DNA of 64,000 nucleotides from an uncultured Anaerolineae bacterium (lineage in GTDB: Bacteria > Chloroflexota > Anaerolineae > Promineifilales > Promineifilaceae): positions 98,010 through 162,009 of the forward strand of contig CALEAD010000016.1 in NCBI GenBank assembly GCA_937943625.1, read 5' to 3'. Below the pieces are notes generated by a model. That model searched no databases and was not told the DNA's origin. It saw only the letters and a list, made by a program, of their open reading frames with translations. Positions 19,113 to 28,959 of this stretch are shown here, one piece after another; the stretch's first letter is position 1, and each line of letters opens with the position of its first letter. Both the position numbers and the translations under genes were made by a program.

Positions 19113-20207
19113 GTGATGAGCAAAAGCTGGCAAACTCCAACACGCTATCTGGTGCTAGTTCTGGTGGTCGTTGCCACTCTTTGGTTGGTCGTTTCCGCGC
19201 AGGCGCTCATCGGCCCGCTAGTGATCTCAGCCCTGCTTTCATTTGTGCTCAACCCCCTCGTCAGTTTTGTGAATACGCGCACCAAACTTCAGCGCAGCTA
19301 CGTCGTTCTCCTCGTCTACCTGGTCTCCCTGGGGGCGCTGGTTGGGCTGGGCTTCATACTCATCCCTATCGTACCCGGGCAAATTTACAGCGCCGTCCGC
19401 GAGATAGAACGCATCATTATCGAGGTTGAGCAAAGCCTGATTGCGGTCACGCCCATCACTTTTTTGGGCATTGACATTTCGCTCGAACAAATAGAAGCGC
19501 TCTTGCCCGCCTTTTCTTCCGACTTTTTGCAGGCTGACGTTTTGCTAAATGCTTTTGCTCGCGCCTCCACCAACCTGGTCTGGGTGCTGGTCATTTTGGT
19601 GACCACCTATTACCTACTGCAAGATTGGAGCAAGCTGCGCGACTGGGCCTATTTGCAAACCCCCGACGAGTACAAATATGATCTGCGCCGCCTATACATC
19701 GAGGTGAAGCAGGTGTGGCAGCGCTACCTGCGCGGTCAGTTGGTGCTGATGTTTTTTGTCGGCTTGATTACAGGTCTGGCGTCAGCGGCCGTTGGCCTGC
19801 CGGGGGCGCTGGCATTTGGTCTGTTTGCCGGTTTGCTAGACGTGATCTTGACAATTGGCCCCACCCTGGTCATGCTCGTAGCGGCGTTGGTGGCCTGGTA
19901 TGCTGGCTCCACCTTCCTGCCCATTTCCAATTTCTGGTTCATGGTGCTGGTGGTGGGCATTCACATGGCCATTCAGGGAGTGGAAAATGTTTGGCTACGC
20001 CCGCGCATTATGGGGCAGTCGTTGCGTATGCACCCTGGCATTGTGTTTATCGGCGTCATTGGCGCGCTTTCTCTGGCAGGCATCCTGGCCGCCCTGCTGA
20101 TTATTCCTGTGATGGGGTCCGTTGGCGTGATCGGCCGTTACATTTATGCCAAAATTTTAGATATTCCCCCCTGGCCAGAAGAAGCCGAAAACAACAATAA
20201 AAATTAA
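19113..20207 (+). CDS. AI-2E family transporter (PerM/TqsA-like)
   Basis: 364 residues with about seven to eight membrane segments and a soluble insertion around residues 95-165. The layout (two N-terminal helices, cytosolic or external domain, then the long C-terminal membrane block with the VGLPGALAFGLFAGLLD segment) is that of the AI-2E transporter superfamily. Members include the AI-2 exporter TqsA and Na+/H+ antiporters, so the substrate is open. The start is GTG at 19113 or ATG at 19116; a TATAAT ends 7 nt before the ATG. Convergent with typA. Confidence 0.8.
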   Translation: MMSKSWQTPTRYLVLVLVVVATLWLVVSAQALIGPLVISALLSFVLNPLVSFVNTRTKLQRSYVVLLVYLVSLGALVGLGFILIPIVPGQIYSAVREIERIIIEVEQSLIAVTPITFLGIDISLEQIEALLPAFSSDFLQADVLLNAFARASTNLVWVLVILVTTYYLLQDWSKLRDWAYLQTPDEYKYDLRRLYIEVKQVWQRYLRGQLVLMFFVGLITGLASAAVGLPGALAFGLFAGLLDVILTIGPTLVMLVAALVAWYAGSTFLPISNFWFMVLVVGIHMAIQGVENVWLRPRIMGQSLRMHPGIVFIGVIGALSLAGILAALLIIPVMGSVGVIGRYIYAKILDIPPWPEEAENNNKN

Positions 20208-20213
20208 AAACAG

Positions 20214-22052
20214 CTAACGATTGGCAAATTTGGCCCGTTTGGCCTCCCGTTGGCGAATGTCGTGTTTCAGCTCTTTCTTGCGCACGCGCAGCGAGTCAGG
20301 TGTCACCTCTAGCAGCTCATCCCCGCTCAAGTATTCAATGGCGTCATCCAGCGAAAGGATGCGTGGCGGTGTCAAAGATTCGGCAATGCCGGTGGGCGTG
20401 GCGCGATGATTGGTTAGGTGTTTGGTGCGGCAGACGTTCACCACCAGCTCGTCTTCACGCACGTGTTGTCCTACCACCTGGCCTGAGTAGACCTCTTCCC
20501 CAATCTGCACAAAGAAGGTGCCGCGCTGCTGTAGCCCCACCAGCGCGTAGGCGCTTACTGTCCCCGTTTCCAGTGAGACCATGGAGCCAAACTCTTGCGT
20601 GCTGATTTCACCCAGGTAGGGTTCGTAACCGTGAAACAGGGTGTGAAAAATGCCCGTTCCGCGTGTGGCGGTGAGGAATGGCTGGCGCATCCCCAGTAAA
20701 CCGCGCGTGGGAACCAGGTATTCGGCGTAGACGGTGCCGTCTTCGCCATAGCGAATGGCGATGGCACGCCCGCGCCGCCGGCCGAGCATTTCGCTGACTG
20801 CGCCCAGGTAGTCGTTGTAAACTTCAAGAAAGAGGTGTTCGATTGGCTCTAGCAGGTCGCCGTTTTCCCCTTCTTTGAAGATGACTTCGGGGCGGCTGAC
20901 AGAGAATTCATAGCCTTCACGGCGCATGGTTTCAATCAGGATTGCCAGGTGCAGCTCGCCGCGCCCGGAGACGATAAATTCCCCTGCTTTCTCTGTTTCC
21001 TCGACCCGCAAGGCAACGTTGCTTTCCAGTTCACGCGCCAGGCGCTCGCGCAGGTGGCGGCTGGTGAGGAACTTGCCTTCGCGGCCGGCAAAGGGGCTAT
21101 CATTAACGCCAAAAGTCATGCGCACGGTGGGTTCTTCTACGGTAATGGGTGGAAGCTGGTATGGAAAGTCGGGATCGGCAAGGGTGTCGCCAATGCCTAC
21201 GTCGGGAATGCCGGCAACGGCCGCGATGTTGCCGGCGTGCACTTCGGTTTCGGCCACGCGCTTCAGGTCGCGGAAGGTGAAGACCTGGGTCACTTTGGCG
21301 GGACACAGTTCTCCTTCGGCGGTGATGTGGGCAATGTTTTGCCCGGCACGAATGGTGCCGCTGCTAAGACGGCCGACTGCGATTTTGCCCACGTAACTGC
21401 TGTATTCCAGGTTGGTGACCAGGAGCTGCGTGGGGCCGTGTGGGTCGGCCATGGGGGGGGGGATGTAGCCGAGGATGGTTTCAAACAATGGCCGTAAATC
21501 CTTCGCCAGCCTGTCTGCTTCATACCCGGCGCGTGCCTCAAGCGCCCGCGTATAAATCACAGGAAAATCCGCCTGCTCCTCAGTCGCTTCCAGGTCAATA
21601 AACAAATCAAAGGTAGCATTTACGGCATAGACCGGGCGCGCGGCCGGGCGGTCAATTTTATTCACCACCACAATCACCTTCAGCCCGCGCTGCAACGCCT
21701 GCCGTAGCACAAAGCGCGTCTGCGGCATCGGACCTTCCACCGCATCCACCAGCAGCAGCACCCCATCCACCATGTTCATGACACGCTCTACCTCCCCACC
21801 AAAGTCGGAGTGGCCAGGCGTATCCACAATGTTGATGGTCGTGCCGTTGTATTGCACGCTGGTATTCTTGGCCAGAATGGTAATGCCGCGCTCGCGCTCC
21901 AGGTCATTCGAGTCTAACACACGTTCGGCCACCTGCTGATTGCTGCGGAAAACGTTCGTCTGACGCAACATACCATCTACCAGCGTAGTTTTACCGTGAT
22001 CCACGTGGGCGATAATGGCGATATTGCGAATATGGTTAATTGGTTGTTTCAT
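20214..22052 (-). CDS. typA: Translational GTPase TypA/BipA
   Basis: A ribosome-associated GTPase of 612 residues. G-domain motifs are clear: [10 protein letters not shown] (G1), RGITI (G2), DTPGHSDF (G3) and NKIDRP (G4). Elongation-factor-like domains II and III/V follow, with TypA-specific C-terminal sequence ([20 protein letters not shown]). The chosen start is the ATG at 22052 ([10 protein letters not shown]), matching the usual N-terminus; a GTG lies four codons upstream. No Shine-Dalgarno is visible, and a strong terminator-like hairpin ends only 20 nt before the start. Confidence 0.95.
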   Translation of the reverse strand: MKQPINHIRNIAIIAHVDHGKTTLVDGMLRQTNVFRSNQQVAERVLDSNDLERERGITILAKNTSVQYNGTTINIVDTPGHSDFGGEVERVMNMVDGVLLLVDAVEGPMPQTRFVLRQALQRGLKVIVVVNKIDRPAARPVYAVNATFDLFIDLEATEEQADFPVIYTRALEARAGYEADRLAKDLRPLFETILGYIPPPMADPHGPTQLLVTNLEYSSYVGKIAVGRLSSGTIRAGQNIAHITAEGELCPAKVTQVFTFRDLKRVAETEVHAGNIAAVAGIPDVGIGDTLADPDFPYQLPPITVEEPTVRMTFGVNDSPFAGREGKFLTSRHLRERLARELESNVALRVEETEKAGEFIVSGRGELHLAILIETMRREGYEFSVSRPEVIFKEGENGDLLEPIEHLFLEVYNDYLGAVSEMLGRRRGRAIAIRYGEDGTVYAEYLVPTRGLLGMRQPFLTATRGTGIFHTLFHGYEPYLGEISTQEFGSMVSLETGTVSAYALVGLQQRGTFFVQIGEEVYSGQVVGQHVREDELVVNVCRTKHLTNHRATPTGIAESLTPPRILSLDDAIEYLSGDELLEVTPDSLRVRKKELKHDIRQREAKRAKFANR

Positions 22053-22072
22053 ATGGCGCTGCACTCAGACAC

Positions 22073-22096
22073 AAAAAACCCGGTCTGTTGACCGGG
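22073..22096 (-). terminator. Terminator-like hairpin in the typA leader
   Basis: CCCGGTC-TGTT-GACCGGG stem-loop followed on the minus strand by six T. The T-run ends 20 nt before the typA ATG and no minus-strand gene lies upstream within 700 bp, so attenuation of typA is more likely than termination of another gene. Confidence 0.7.
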
Positions 22097-22277
22097 CACA
22101 GATTTGTAAGCAGAAGGATTGTATGCCAGGGTCCAAAAGGCGTCAACCGCTTCTCATCAGCAATTCTCAATGTAGCACATCGCGTGCAAGTTAAGGATTT
22201 TTGCCTTTTGTCAAGCCTTATTTTGCGCAGCTAGCAATTCTAAAATATACGCGTTATCGCCCTGACCAGTCAACAAA

Positions 22278-22412
22278 GACCCCCACCCACCCCTGCCTCT
22301 CCCTCGCAAGCGGGGGAGGGGTTTTACAAAGGGTGAGGGGGCGCATAGCGACCCTCATTCTTGATCTCGTCCCCTTCCCCCGGTAGGGAAAGGGGGTTGG
22401 GGGATGGGGGCC
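22278..22412. repeat. C-rich/G-rich inverted repeat block
   Basis: Starts with CCCCCACCCACCCCTGCC and ends with GGGGTTGGGGGATGGGGGCC, with two inner hairpins (CCCTCGCAAGCGGGGGAGGG and CCCCTTCCCCCGG...AAAGGGGG). Repeats of this style occur between genes in many bacteria; this one could stop or stabilise transcripts on either strand. Confidence 0.65.
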
Positions 22413-22565
22413 GTCACTTGTCAGCCCATTTAACTGACACAAACAAGCGGAAAAGAGTGGCCGGGCAGTGCGCAGCCTTTGGCTGACCCATTGGTATTTT
22501 TCTACATTTAGAATTACTGAGACAAACTCTCGCCGGTCTGCAGAAAATCGGTATAGTTATGGATA

Positions 22566-22633
22566 GGAGCCTGGCGAAAAGCACACTGACTTCTGGTACT
22601 ATCATGAGATTTGCCAAACGCACCGCCCTGGTG
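22566..22633 (+). mobile_element. CTGGA element, degenerate partial copy
   Basis: GAGCCTGGCGAAAA..CTGAC.TCTGG....GATTTGCCAAA.GC..C.CCTGG follows the same order of words as the copies at 14890 and 30724, with many substitutions and no recognisable right end. Confidence 0.5.
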
Positions 22634-22777
22634 AAGGATGAAAACCGGTATTCAGTTATGGAGATTTTGTTTCTAACAGGCCTCTCTGGCTACGGCTGGT
22701 CTGCAAACCACGACACCCGGTGACACGGCTAGGAAAGCGGTCAGAGACTTAGCAGTCACGAGAATTTTTATACGATT

Positions 22778-23311
22778 ATGACTTTCCCAAAGATTGGTGA
22801 TCTGACGTTTGAGCAAACGGCCGAACGGCTGAAAGTTGTTATTCCTCTGCGACGTAACTGGCTGCTTTTTACCCTGTATACGGTGAGTGTACTGGTGTGG
22901 GTAGCCATGGCGCTGATCATTTTGGTTTTCATCATCCGTGACGTGATTCCACAGCGAGAGCGATATACGTTTGTGCTGGCGGTGATGATGCTGGTCTGGC
23001 TGGTTATCTGGTATTACCTGGGTAAGGTAATCTGGCAACAATGGCAATATTATGCCGCTGACCGCGAGATTTTGTTTATCAGCCAGGATGTTTTGATGGT
23101 GCGTCGCCCTGTCTTGCTGTTGGGAATTACCGATGCGTATGACATGAAGCACGTGAAACCGTTCTATTTTAGCGATAAACATCGCTGTCCTACTTTTGAT
23201 TACGGCTCACAGCGGATATACTTTGGGCGTGTGCTGTCAGAGAGGCAGGCACGCAGCCTGATTCACTTTTTGAACGGCCGTTTCTTTCCCGACGCTCTGG
23301 ATGAGGAATAA
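22778..23311 (+). CDS. Two-helix membrane protein with PH-like soluble part
   Basis: 177 residues, not recognised as a named family. Two membrane segments lie at about residues 27-51 and 64-88. The C-terminal half alternates short hydrophobic strands (ILFISQDVLMVRR, PTFDYGSQRIYFG) and ends with an amphipathic helix, the pattern of membrane-anchored bacterial PH-like domains. It stands 20 bp before the tandem cyclase gene on the same strand and may be co-transcribed with it. Function unknown. Confidence 0.6.
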   Translation: MTFPKIGDLTFEQTAERLKVVIPLRRNWLLFTLYTVSVLVWVAMALIILVFIIRDVIPQRERYTFVLAVMMLVWLVIWYYLGKVIWQQWQYYAADREILFISQDVLMVRRPVLLLGITDAYDMKHVKPFYFSDKHRCPTFDYGSQRIYFGRVLSERQARSLIHFLNGRFFPDALDEE

Positions 23312-23331
23312 CGGCCGTTTCGCGGGACCAA

Positions 23332-26300
23332 ATGACAAGCGCAGTACCCGCCATACCTTCGCTGGAAAGCCAGGCGCAAAAGCTGGCTGCCTACCTGCCC
23401 GTCACGCTGGTGCGCGACATTTTGCAGCATGGGCTGACTACTCCTGGGCACCCTCACACTCTGACTGCTGCTACCCTGTTTGCTGACATCTCTGGCTTTA
23501 CTGCGATGTCGGAGGAATTGGCCGGTGACGGACCACGCGGTGCCGAAGAGGTAAACCGCGTGCTGTTGCAAACGTTTACTGCCATGGTAGACGTCATTCA
23601 CGCTTTGGGCGGGGCCATCAGCCACTTCTATGGGGACGCCATGTCCGTGTACTTCCCTGAGGAAGATGGGCAGGCGGCCGTCAGGGCGCTGGCCTGCGCG
23701 CAGCAGATGCAGCAGTTGATGCTGAGCCGCTTCTACATGGTGCAAACAAGCCGTCCGGCCGGCAAAAATCCCATCTTTCCCTTGACGATGAAAATTGGCG
23801 TCGGCTACGGCCGTTGCCAGGAATGGGTGGTAGGCAGTGCGCAGAACAACCTGGAGTTTGTCTTAACCGGCACGGCCGTTGACGAAGCCACTCAGGCAGA
23901 AAAGCAAGCGCGCGCCGGACAAATTGTGGCCAGCTGCGCCGTATTGCGGCAGGCCAATCTGCCCTGCGCGCAACCTTTTGCCTTGCTAGAGACAGAATTA
24001 CCCACACCGCCAGCGCGCCCCTTGCTCAACTGGCTCGCTTATGAGCCGCCCGCGCTGCAACGGCTCATTGACACCGCGCTCCCCTTCATTCCCCCCGCGC
24101 TGCAACAGCGACTGACAACGCCTGGGCTTGAGGTGTTGGCAGAGCACCGCCCCGTCACCAGCATGTTTGTGCAGTTCGAGCTGGACCAGCACAGCGACAC
24201 AACCGTGGTGGGGGCGCAGCTACAGCAGTATTACCTGTGGGCCTGCCAGGTTGTGGCGCGCTTTGCCCAGGCAAACGGCCGTGTCAACCGCATGCTGACT
24301 GGTGATAAGGGCAATCAGCTCCACATCATCTTCGGCGCGCCAGTAGCGCCTGATGCGCCAGAGCAGGCCATTCGTTGTGCTCTGGCGCTCCAGCGCGAAC
24401 GCCCCAGCTTTATCAGCGCCCAGCGCATTGGGCTGTGCACGGGCAAAGTATTTGCCGGGCCGGTTGGCGCCGAATCGCGACGCGAATATACCGTAGTCGG
24501 GGATGTGGTCAATCTATCGGCGCGCCTGACAGCCATATGCGCCCCCGGTGACGTGCTCACCGAACCCGCCAGCGCCGAACGGGTGGCCAATCTGCTGGAA
24601 TTCGCCCCTCTGCCGCCACGCAAAATGAAGGGCAAACAAAGTGAGGTGATGCCTTACCGCGCCATCGGCGAGCGCACAGCCCTGGTGCAGGTGCAGGCAT
24701 ACTTTGACATGGAACGGCCGTTGATTGGCCGCGAAGCAGAGATAGAAACCCTGCGCACCGCGCTGCACACTGCGCGACAGGGCTCTGGTGGCCTCGCAGC
24801 CATCTCCGGCAATGCCGGGGTGGGCAAAACCCGCCTGCTGGGAGAAATGGTGCGCCAGTGGCAGAGCAATGGCGGCATGGCGCTGCTAGGCATTTGCTAC
24901 CCGCACACAGCCGATACCCCTTACGCCGCCTGGCAGACTATCTGGCAAACATTCTTTCACCTTTCTCCGAACATGGATGCAACAGCACAGGCAACGGCCG
25001 TGCAGCAAATGACCCGCACCCTCTGGCCAAACGTGGGCGATGACGTAGGCCTGTGGGCAGAAGTGCTCAGCCTGCCCATTCCCCAAGCGCCACACCTGGC
25101 CGAACTGACAGCCGAAGCGCGCCAGGCACGCTTCTTCACCCTGGTGTGGCGCTGTTTTCTCGCTGCTGGCACACCGCTGCTGCTGGTGCTGGAGAACATT
25201 CATTGGGCTGACCAGGCCACCCTGGCGCTCATTGAGTACCTGACCCCACACCTGCGCCACACCCCCATCTATCTGGCGCTCACCCTGCGCGACAGCACCC
25301 TACTGGCGCAGCTCCAGGCAAAACAAAAAGTGCCCCTTACGGTGCTGCACCTCAGTGACCTTCCCCCCCAAGAAGGGCGTAAACTGTTGCAGCACCTGCT
25401 GGGCAATAGTGAACTGCCCCTCATCATCGAACAGCAGCTAGGGCTGCGCGACCGGGAAGGGCGGGATAGTCCGGTCAACCCGCTCTTTTTGCAGGAGGCC
25501 GTGAATACGATGCTGGATGTCGGCGTCTTGCAGCGGGAAAACGGCCGTTTACACATCTACGAAGATCGCCTCAGGCAGGTACAGTTGCCAGACACCATTC
25601 ATGGTCTGCTACTGGCGCGCCTGGACCGTCTTCCCCCCGCCAGCCGTGACCTGCTCCAGGTCGCCTCCGTAATCGGCCGTCAATTTGGCGTAGAACCACT
25701 GCGCGTCATGCTGCCCAGCCTCCCGCGCAGCACCGTCAACGAGCTGCTCACCTCGCTCTCAGCCGAAGAAATGACCCGCCTGATTACCACCGACCCGGAA
25801 TGGATTTACCTCTTCCAGCACGCCATGACCCACGAAGTGGCTTATGAGAGCCTGCCCTATGTGCGCCGCCAGGATTTGCACGCCGGCCTGGCACACTGGC
25901 TGGAAGAAACTTACACTGAGAATCTAAAACCCATCCACGCCATTCTGGCCTACCATTACAGCCGCGCCAACAACCATGCGAAGGCGGTGCATTTTGCCCT
26001 GGCAGGCGCCGAGGATGCGCGCAATGTATTTGCCAATGGCGACGCCATCGAGCTTTACAACCTGGCCGAAACGCATTTGCTTGCCCTGGGGTTGGAAACG
26101 TGGTGGGAAACGGCCGTGAATCTCTACCTCTCACGCACCTACGTGCGCATTCTCACCGGAGACCTGGCCGGGGCAGCCGACGACGCCACCCGCGCCCTAC
26201 CCCTGGCCCAGGCGCATGGCAACATGGCCAACATGGTCATCGCCCACAATCACCTGGCAGAAATACGCTACCGGCAAGGCAACTTCGCCGAGGCGCTGGA

Positions 26301-27438
26301 ACTGGCGCGCCACGTCATCGAAAAACTGGCTACATACGCCTCACCCGACCAGCTGGCGCGCGCCTACATCCTGGCCGGTTGGACGACCAGCTCCCGCATG
26401 GAACATGAAACCTCTCTGGCCTACCTGAAACGCGCCGAGGAGATTTGTCAGGCAACCAACAACCATTACCGGCGCGCGCTGGCGTTAGAAGCTATGGCCT
26501 TTCATTACTATGGACAGCGAAAGCTGGCGGATGCGCTGGTCGCCATGCAGCAAAGCGTCACCCTCGCGCGCAAATTCAGCACTCCCGTGAACATCGGCTT
26601 TGCCCTAAACAACGTGGCCTACCTGCAATTTGAGGTAGGCAGACCAGAAGAAGCACTCGCCACCTTCGACGAAGCCGTAAGCATTGGCCAGGAGACAAGC
26701 CGCAATTTGTTGGCCATAGCCCTGTATAACCGCGCCGCCGTGCACGCTTACCTGGGGCACTACAAAACTGCCCTGGCCGGTTTTGAGGAAGCGGTGCAGA
26801 TGCTAGACCCCCGGCAACACACACGGCAGCTTGTGGAGGCGTTTGTTGCCTGGGGGTTTGAGTACGACTGCGCGTTAGGGCACTGGACAGCCGCACACGA
26901 ACGGTTTATCCAGGCCTTGCACCTGACAGCGCAGCAGCCAGAAAGCTACCCGGAAGAATTAACTCAGCTATACCTGGGGCTGGCGCTGGTTTCGCTGCAA
27001 CAGCAACAGTGGGAAATGGCCAGGAATTACCTGGCAGAAGCAGAGCAACTCATTAACGCACGAAATTTACTCTGGTGGCGACCGGCGCTATACCTGTGTT
27101 GTGGCCTTCTAAAACTGGCCGACGGGCATACCGAGTTGGCCAGGCAGCGCTTTAGGGAAGGGCTAACGGCCGTTGACCAGGGTGGCAGTCCTGACTATCG
27201 CGCGCCAATCCTGCTAGAACTGGCGCGACTAGAATCAACCCCCGCCATGCAGCTTGCTTATTACCAGCAGTGCGTGCAGTCAGCACAGGAGCGGACGCGC
27301 CACAAGGATAAGCTGCGCTGTTACCAGGAAGCAGGCGCCTTTTTCGCTGCCCAAGCCACAACTGACCTGCAAGAGCGCGGCGCAGCGCTGTTATACGAGG
27401 CGCAAATGATTCAAATGAAGATGGAACGGCCGTTGTAA
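23332..27438 (+). CDS. Tandem class III adenylyl cyclase with AAA-type ATPase and TPR (sAC-like)
   Basis: 1368 residues. Cyclase domain 1 (about 45-215) has the two metal-binding aspartates, D52 in FADISGFT and D102 in FYGDAMSVYF, but lacks the Asn/Arg of the active site. Cyclase domain 2 (about 270-440) has TGDKGNQLHIIFG and the catalytic N394 and R398 in VVGDVVNLSARL, but Q281 stands where the first Asp should be. The two halves therefore complete one active site. Next comes a P-loop ATPase with GNAGVGKT at 493-500, then about 700 residues of TPR-like helices. This is the layout of soluble adenylyl cyclase. K326 and T387 are candidates for adenine recognition. There is no membrane segment. 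The start ATG has only a weak ribosome site; an ACGGCCGT palindrome precedes it. Confidence 0.85.
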   Translation: MTSAVPAIPSLESQAQKLAAYLPVTLVRDILQHGLTTPGHPHTLTAATLFADISGFTAMSEELAGDGPRGAEEVNRVLLQTFTAMVDVIHALGGAISHFYGDAMSVYFPEEDGQAAVRALACAQQMQQLMLSRFYMVQTSRPAGKNPIFPLTMKIGVGYGRCQEWVVGSAQNNLEFVLTGTAVDEATQAEKQARAGQIVASCAVLRQANLPCAQPFALLETELPTPPARPLLNWLAYEPPALQRLIDTALPFIPPALQQRLTTPGLEVLAEHRPVTSMFVQFELDQHSDTTVVGAQLQQYYLWACQVVARFAQANGRVNRMLTGDKGNQLHIIFGAPVAPDAPEQAIRCALALQRERPSFISAQRIGLCTGKVFAGPVGAESRREYTVVGDVVNLSARLTAICAPGDVLTEPASAERVANLLEFAPLPPRKMKGKQSEVMPYRAIGERTALVQVQAYFDMERPLIGREAEIETLRTALHTARQGSGGLAAISGNAGVGKTRLLGEMVRQWQSNGGMALLGICYPHTADTPYAAWQTIWQTFFHLSPNMDATAQATAVQQMTRTLWPNVGDDVGLWAEVLSLPIPQAPHLAELTAEARQARFFTLVWRCFLAAGTPLLLVLENIHWADQATLALIEYLTPHLRHTPIYLALTLRDSTLLAQLQAKQKVPLTVLHLSDLPPQEGRKLLQHLLGNSELPLIIEQQLGLRDREGRDSPVNPLFLQEAVNTMLDVGVLQRENGRLHIYEDRLRQVQLPDTIHGLLLARLDRLPPASRDLLQVASVIGRQFGVEPLRVMLPSLPRSTVNELLTSLSAEEMTRLITTDPEWIYLFQHAMTHEVAYESLPYVRRQDLHAGLAHWLEETYTENLKPIHAILAYHYSRANNHAKAVHFALAGAEDARNVFANGDAIELYNLAETHLLALGLETWWETAVNLYLSRTYVRILTGDLAGAADDATRALPLAQAHGNMANMVIAHNHLAEIRYRQGNFAEALELARHVIEKLATYASPDQLARAYILAGWTTSSRMEHETSLAYLKRAEEICQATNNHYRRALALEAMAFHYYGQRKLADALVAMQQSVTLARKFSTPVNIGFALNNVAYLQFEVGRPEEALATFDEAVSIGQETSRNLLAIALYNRAAVHAYLGHYKTALAGFEEAVQMLDPRQHTRQLVEAFVAWGFEYDCALGHWTAAHERFIQALHLTAQQPESYPEELTQLYLGLALVSLQQQQWEMARNYLAEAEQLINARNLLWWRPALYLCCGLLKLADGHTELARQRFREGLTAVDQGGSPDYRAPILLELARLESTPAMQLAYYQQCVQSAQERTRHKDKLRCYQEAGAFFAAQATTDLQERGAALLYEAQMIQMKMERPL

Positions 27439-27460
27439 AAACACGCAACAATCGGGCAAA

Positions 27461-27676
27461 TTAGCCGATGCCCGGCCACATGCCCTTTGTAATGCGCTCC
27501 CCAAGTTCGCCCCCGTAGGTAGCCAGGCTTTCTTCATCCAGATTGCTGAGTAAGGCACGCTCCTCATCGGTGAGCGTATATCCATCTAACGCCTTGGCGG
27601 GATCGCTAAATAACAGATTACGAAAGTCCTCATCATTGATGGCACGGGCAATTATCTCTATAACAGTATCGGACAT
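27461..27676 (-). CDS. Os1348-like NHLP-clan small protein (RiPP precursor-like)
   Basis: 71 residues, acidic. The pattern VIEIIARAINDEDFR, then LLFSDPAKALDGY and LTDEERALLSNL is that of the Os1348/Franean1_4349 leader-like proteins of the NHLP clan, which resemble precursors of ribosomally made peptides. The short tail ends in MWPGIG. No modifying enzyme was seen nearby, but an ABC exporter pair lies just upstream on the same strand. The leader holds modular repeat copy B, whose AAGGGAG is the Shine-Dalgarno. Many NHLP-clan proteins have no proven peptide product. Confidence 0.6.
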   Translation of the reverse strand: MSDTVIEIIARAINDEDFRNLLFSDPAKALDGYTLTDEERALLSNLDEESLATYGGELGERITKGMWPGIG

Positions 27677-27684
27677 TTGTTTCT

Positions 27685-27800
27685 CTCCCTTGAAAATGAC
27701 CGCCGACTGCCGACGGCCGTCTGTAAATGTAGCCCAGGTTGCTAAACCTGGCTGGTACGCACAGGTCTGGTAATCTGTGTGACGTTTTCATTCATGGGGC
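27685..27800 (-). repeat. Modular leader repeat, copy B (upstream of Os1348-like gene)
   Basis: Minus strand order: ATGAATGAAAACGT, CAGATTACCAGACCTG, CCAGGTTTAGCAACCTGG (a stem-loop module), GACGGCCGTCGGCAGTCGGC, then GGTCATTTTCAAGGGAG, which is the ribosome-binding site. Very close to copy D at 57677. Confidence 0.8.
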
Positions 27801-27896
27801 TGAGTTAATGCTTATGTTTTTCAGCCAAAAATTCAAATAGCAAGTCCCATTATAACACATGCCCCAAAAACCTTGTGTGATGTACTTCACACGTCA

Positions 27897-28109
27897 TCAT
27901 TCCATATTTTGTAACGTGACCGGGTCTTGCTGTGGCTTGCACACACCGCAGTAAATGGCGCCGGCCACAACAATGGCTTTGTATTCTCCTTTGCTGGTGC
28001 GGTAAGTGTGGATGACGTAAGGCATCTCTTGGGCATGCGCTTTGCACACCGCGCGGCCGCAAAAGCGGCAGGCAGCATGCGCAGGTCGTTCACAGTGCCA
28101 ACATTCCAT
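27897..28109 (-). CDS. Small zinc-ribbon protein
   Basis: 70 residues with cysteine/histidine pairs CWHCERPAHAACRFCGRAVC and a later CGVC, a B-box or double zinc-ribbon pattern. The middle is a short beta-rich segment. Start at ATG 28109 with GGAGAAG before it; a GTG at 28121 is possible. It begins 19 bp after the ABC permease stop, so it is probably in that operon. Function not known. Confidence 0.7.
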   Translation of the reverse strand: MECWHCERPAHAACRFCGRAVCKAHAQEMPYVIHTYRTSKGEYKAIVVAGAIYCGVCKPQQDPVTLQNME

Positions 28110-28128
28110 ATTCTTCTCCACTCACCCT

Positions 28129-28959
28129 CTACTCCACGAAATCGAGGTCTTTGTTGGCAAACAAGTCGGCAGCCAGCATGAAGAGGATGGTGGCGTAGAG
28201 GAGTAATACGGCCGGCGCCAAAGCCTGATTGGCATCAAAATATCCGCGTATCACGGCCTCATTAATGGCGCGAAACGGCCAAAACAGGAAGCCAAGCAGG
28301 TTTTCTAGCTGAGCGCCTCCCTGATTGCTAAGCCAGTTGGCCGCGCGGTTGAAGCTGTTCGCCAGGTCAAACCAGCCCTGCTGCACCAGTTGGACGCTAA
28401 AGCTGTTCAGGCGTGCGCCCAGCCAGGCAGCCACATTGCTGCCGCTGCTCTGGCCAAAGAGAAAAATGGCCAATATGCCAAAGACATAAACGCGCGACCA
28501 ACCAGCGGTGACAAAATCGGAGGCGTGCAGGGCTAACACGGCCGTTAACACATTCACAGAAATCCACACCGGCGGCACTTCGAGAATTTGTGGCCACAGG
28601 GCCGCAGGCCCACGAAAGAGCGCCAGCCCGGCCACCAAAAGCTGCAGCAAGCCGGCACCCAGGAGCGCGCTAAGGAGAACGGCCGTTAAATACTCCACAC
28701 GGCTGGGCAGACGCACCACCAGGGGATAATTGGCCGCCTCATTCGCGCGCGACGCCAGCGATAGCGTCACCAAAAAGGTCATGCCCGCGCCAAATGCGCC
28801 GATGATCAGAAAGTAGTTGTCAAAGTCAGGCGTCCCCTGCTGAGGCGGAAACAAAATTGCCCAGTAAACCAGCGCCAGAATCGTATAAATTACCCCTGTC
28901 AGCGAAAAAAAGAGGCGCCGCAATAAAAAACCTATTAGAACCGAAAGCCGCCGCCTCAT
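28129..28959 (-). CDS. ABC transporter permease (ABC-2 type)
   Basis: 276 residues with about six hydrophobic segments and an arginine-rich start (MRRRLSVLIGFLLRR). Its ATG overlaps the stop of the ATPase gene by 4 bp (28956-28959), so they form one transporter. The size and topology fit ABC-2-type export permeases; substrate unknown. The downstream neighbours are a zinc-ribbon protein and a RiPP-precursor-like protein. Confidence 0.75.
   Translation of the reverse strand: MRRRLSVLIGFLLRRLFFSLTGVIYTILALVYWAILFPPQQGTPDFDNYFLIIGAFGAGMTFLVTLSLASRANEAANYPLVVRLPSRVEYLTAVLLSALLGAGLLQLLVAGLALFRGPAALWPQILEVPPVWISVNVLTAVLALHASDFVTAGWSRVYVFGILAIFLFGQSSGSNVAAWLGARLNSFSVQLVQQGWFDLANSFNRAANWLSNQGGAQLENLLGFLFWPFRAINEAVIRGYFDANQALAPAVLLLYATILFMLAADLFANKDLDFVE

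Larger units (their letters stand above)
22097..22777. other. Intergenic region rich in repeats between typA and 22778 gene
   Basis: About 680 bp with no supported gene. It contains a C-rich/G-rich inverted repeat block (22278-22412) and a degenerate CTGGA element (about 22566-22633). The rest shows nothing clear. Confidence 0.6.

Noticed and set aside
22778..23311. Antisense frame 22673-23182
   Set aside because: Weaker than the plus-strand protein, which has two well-formed membrane helices.
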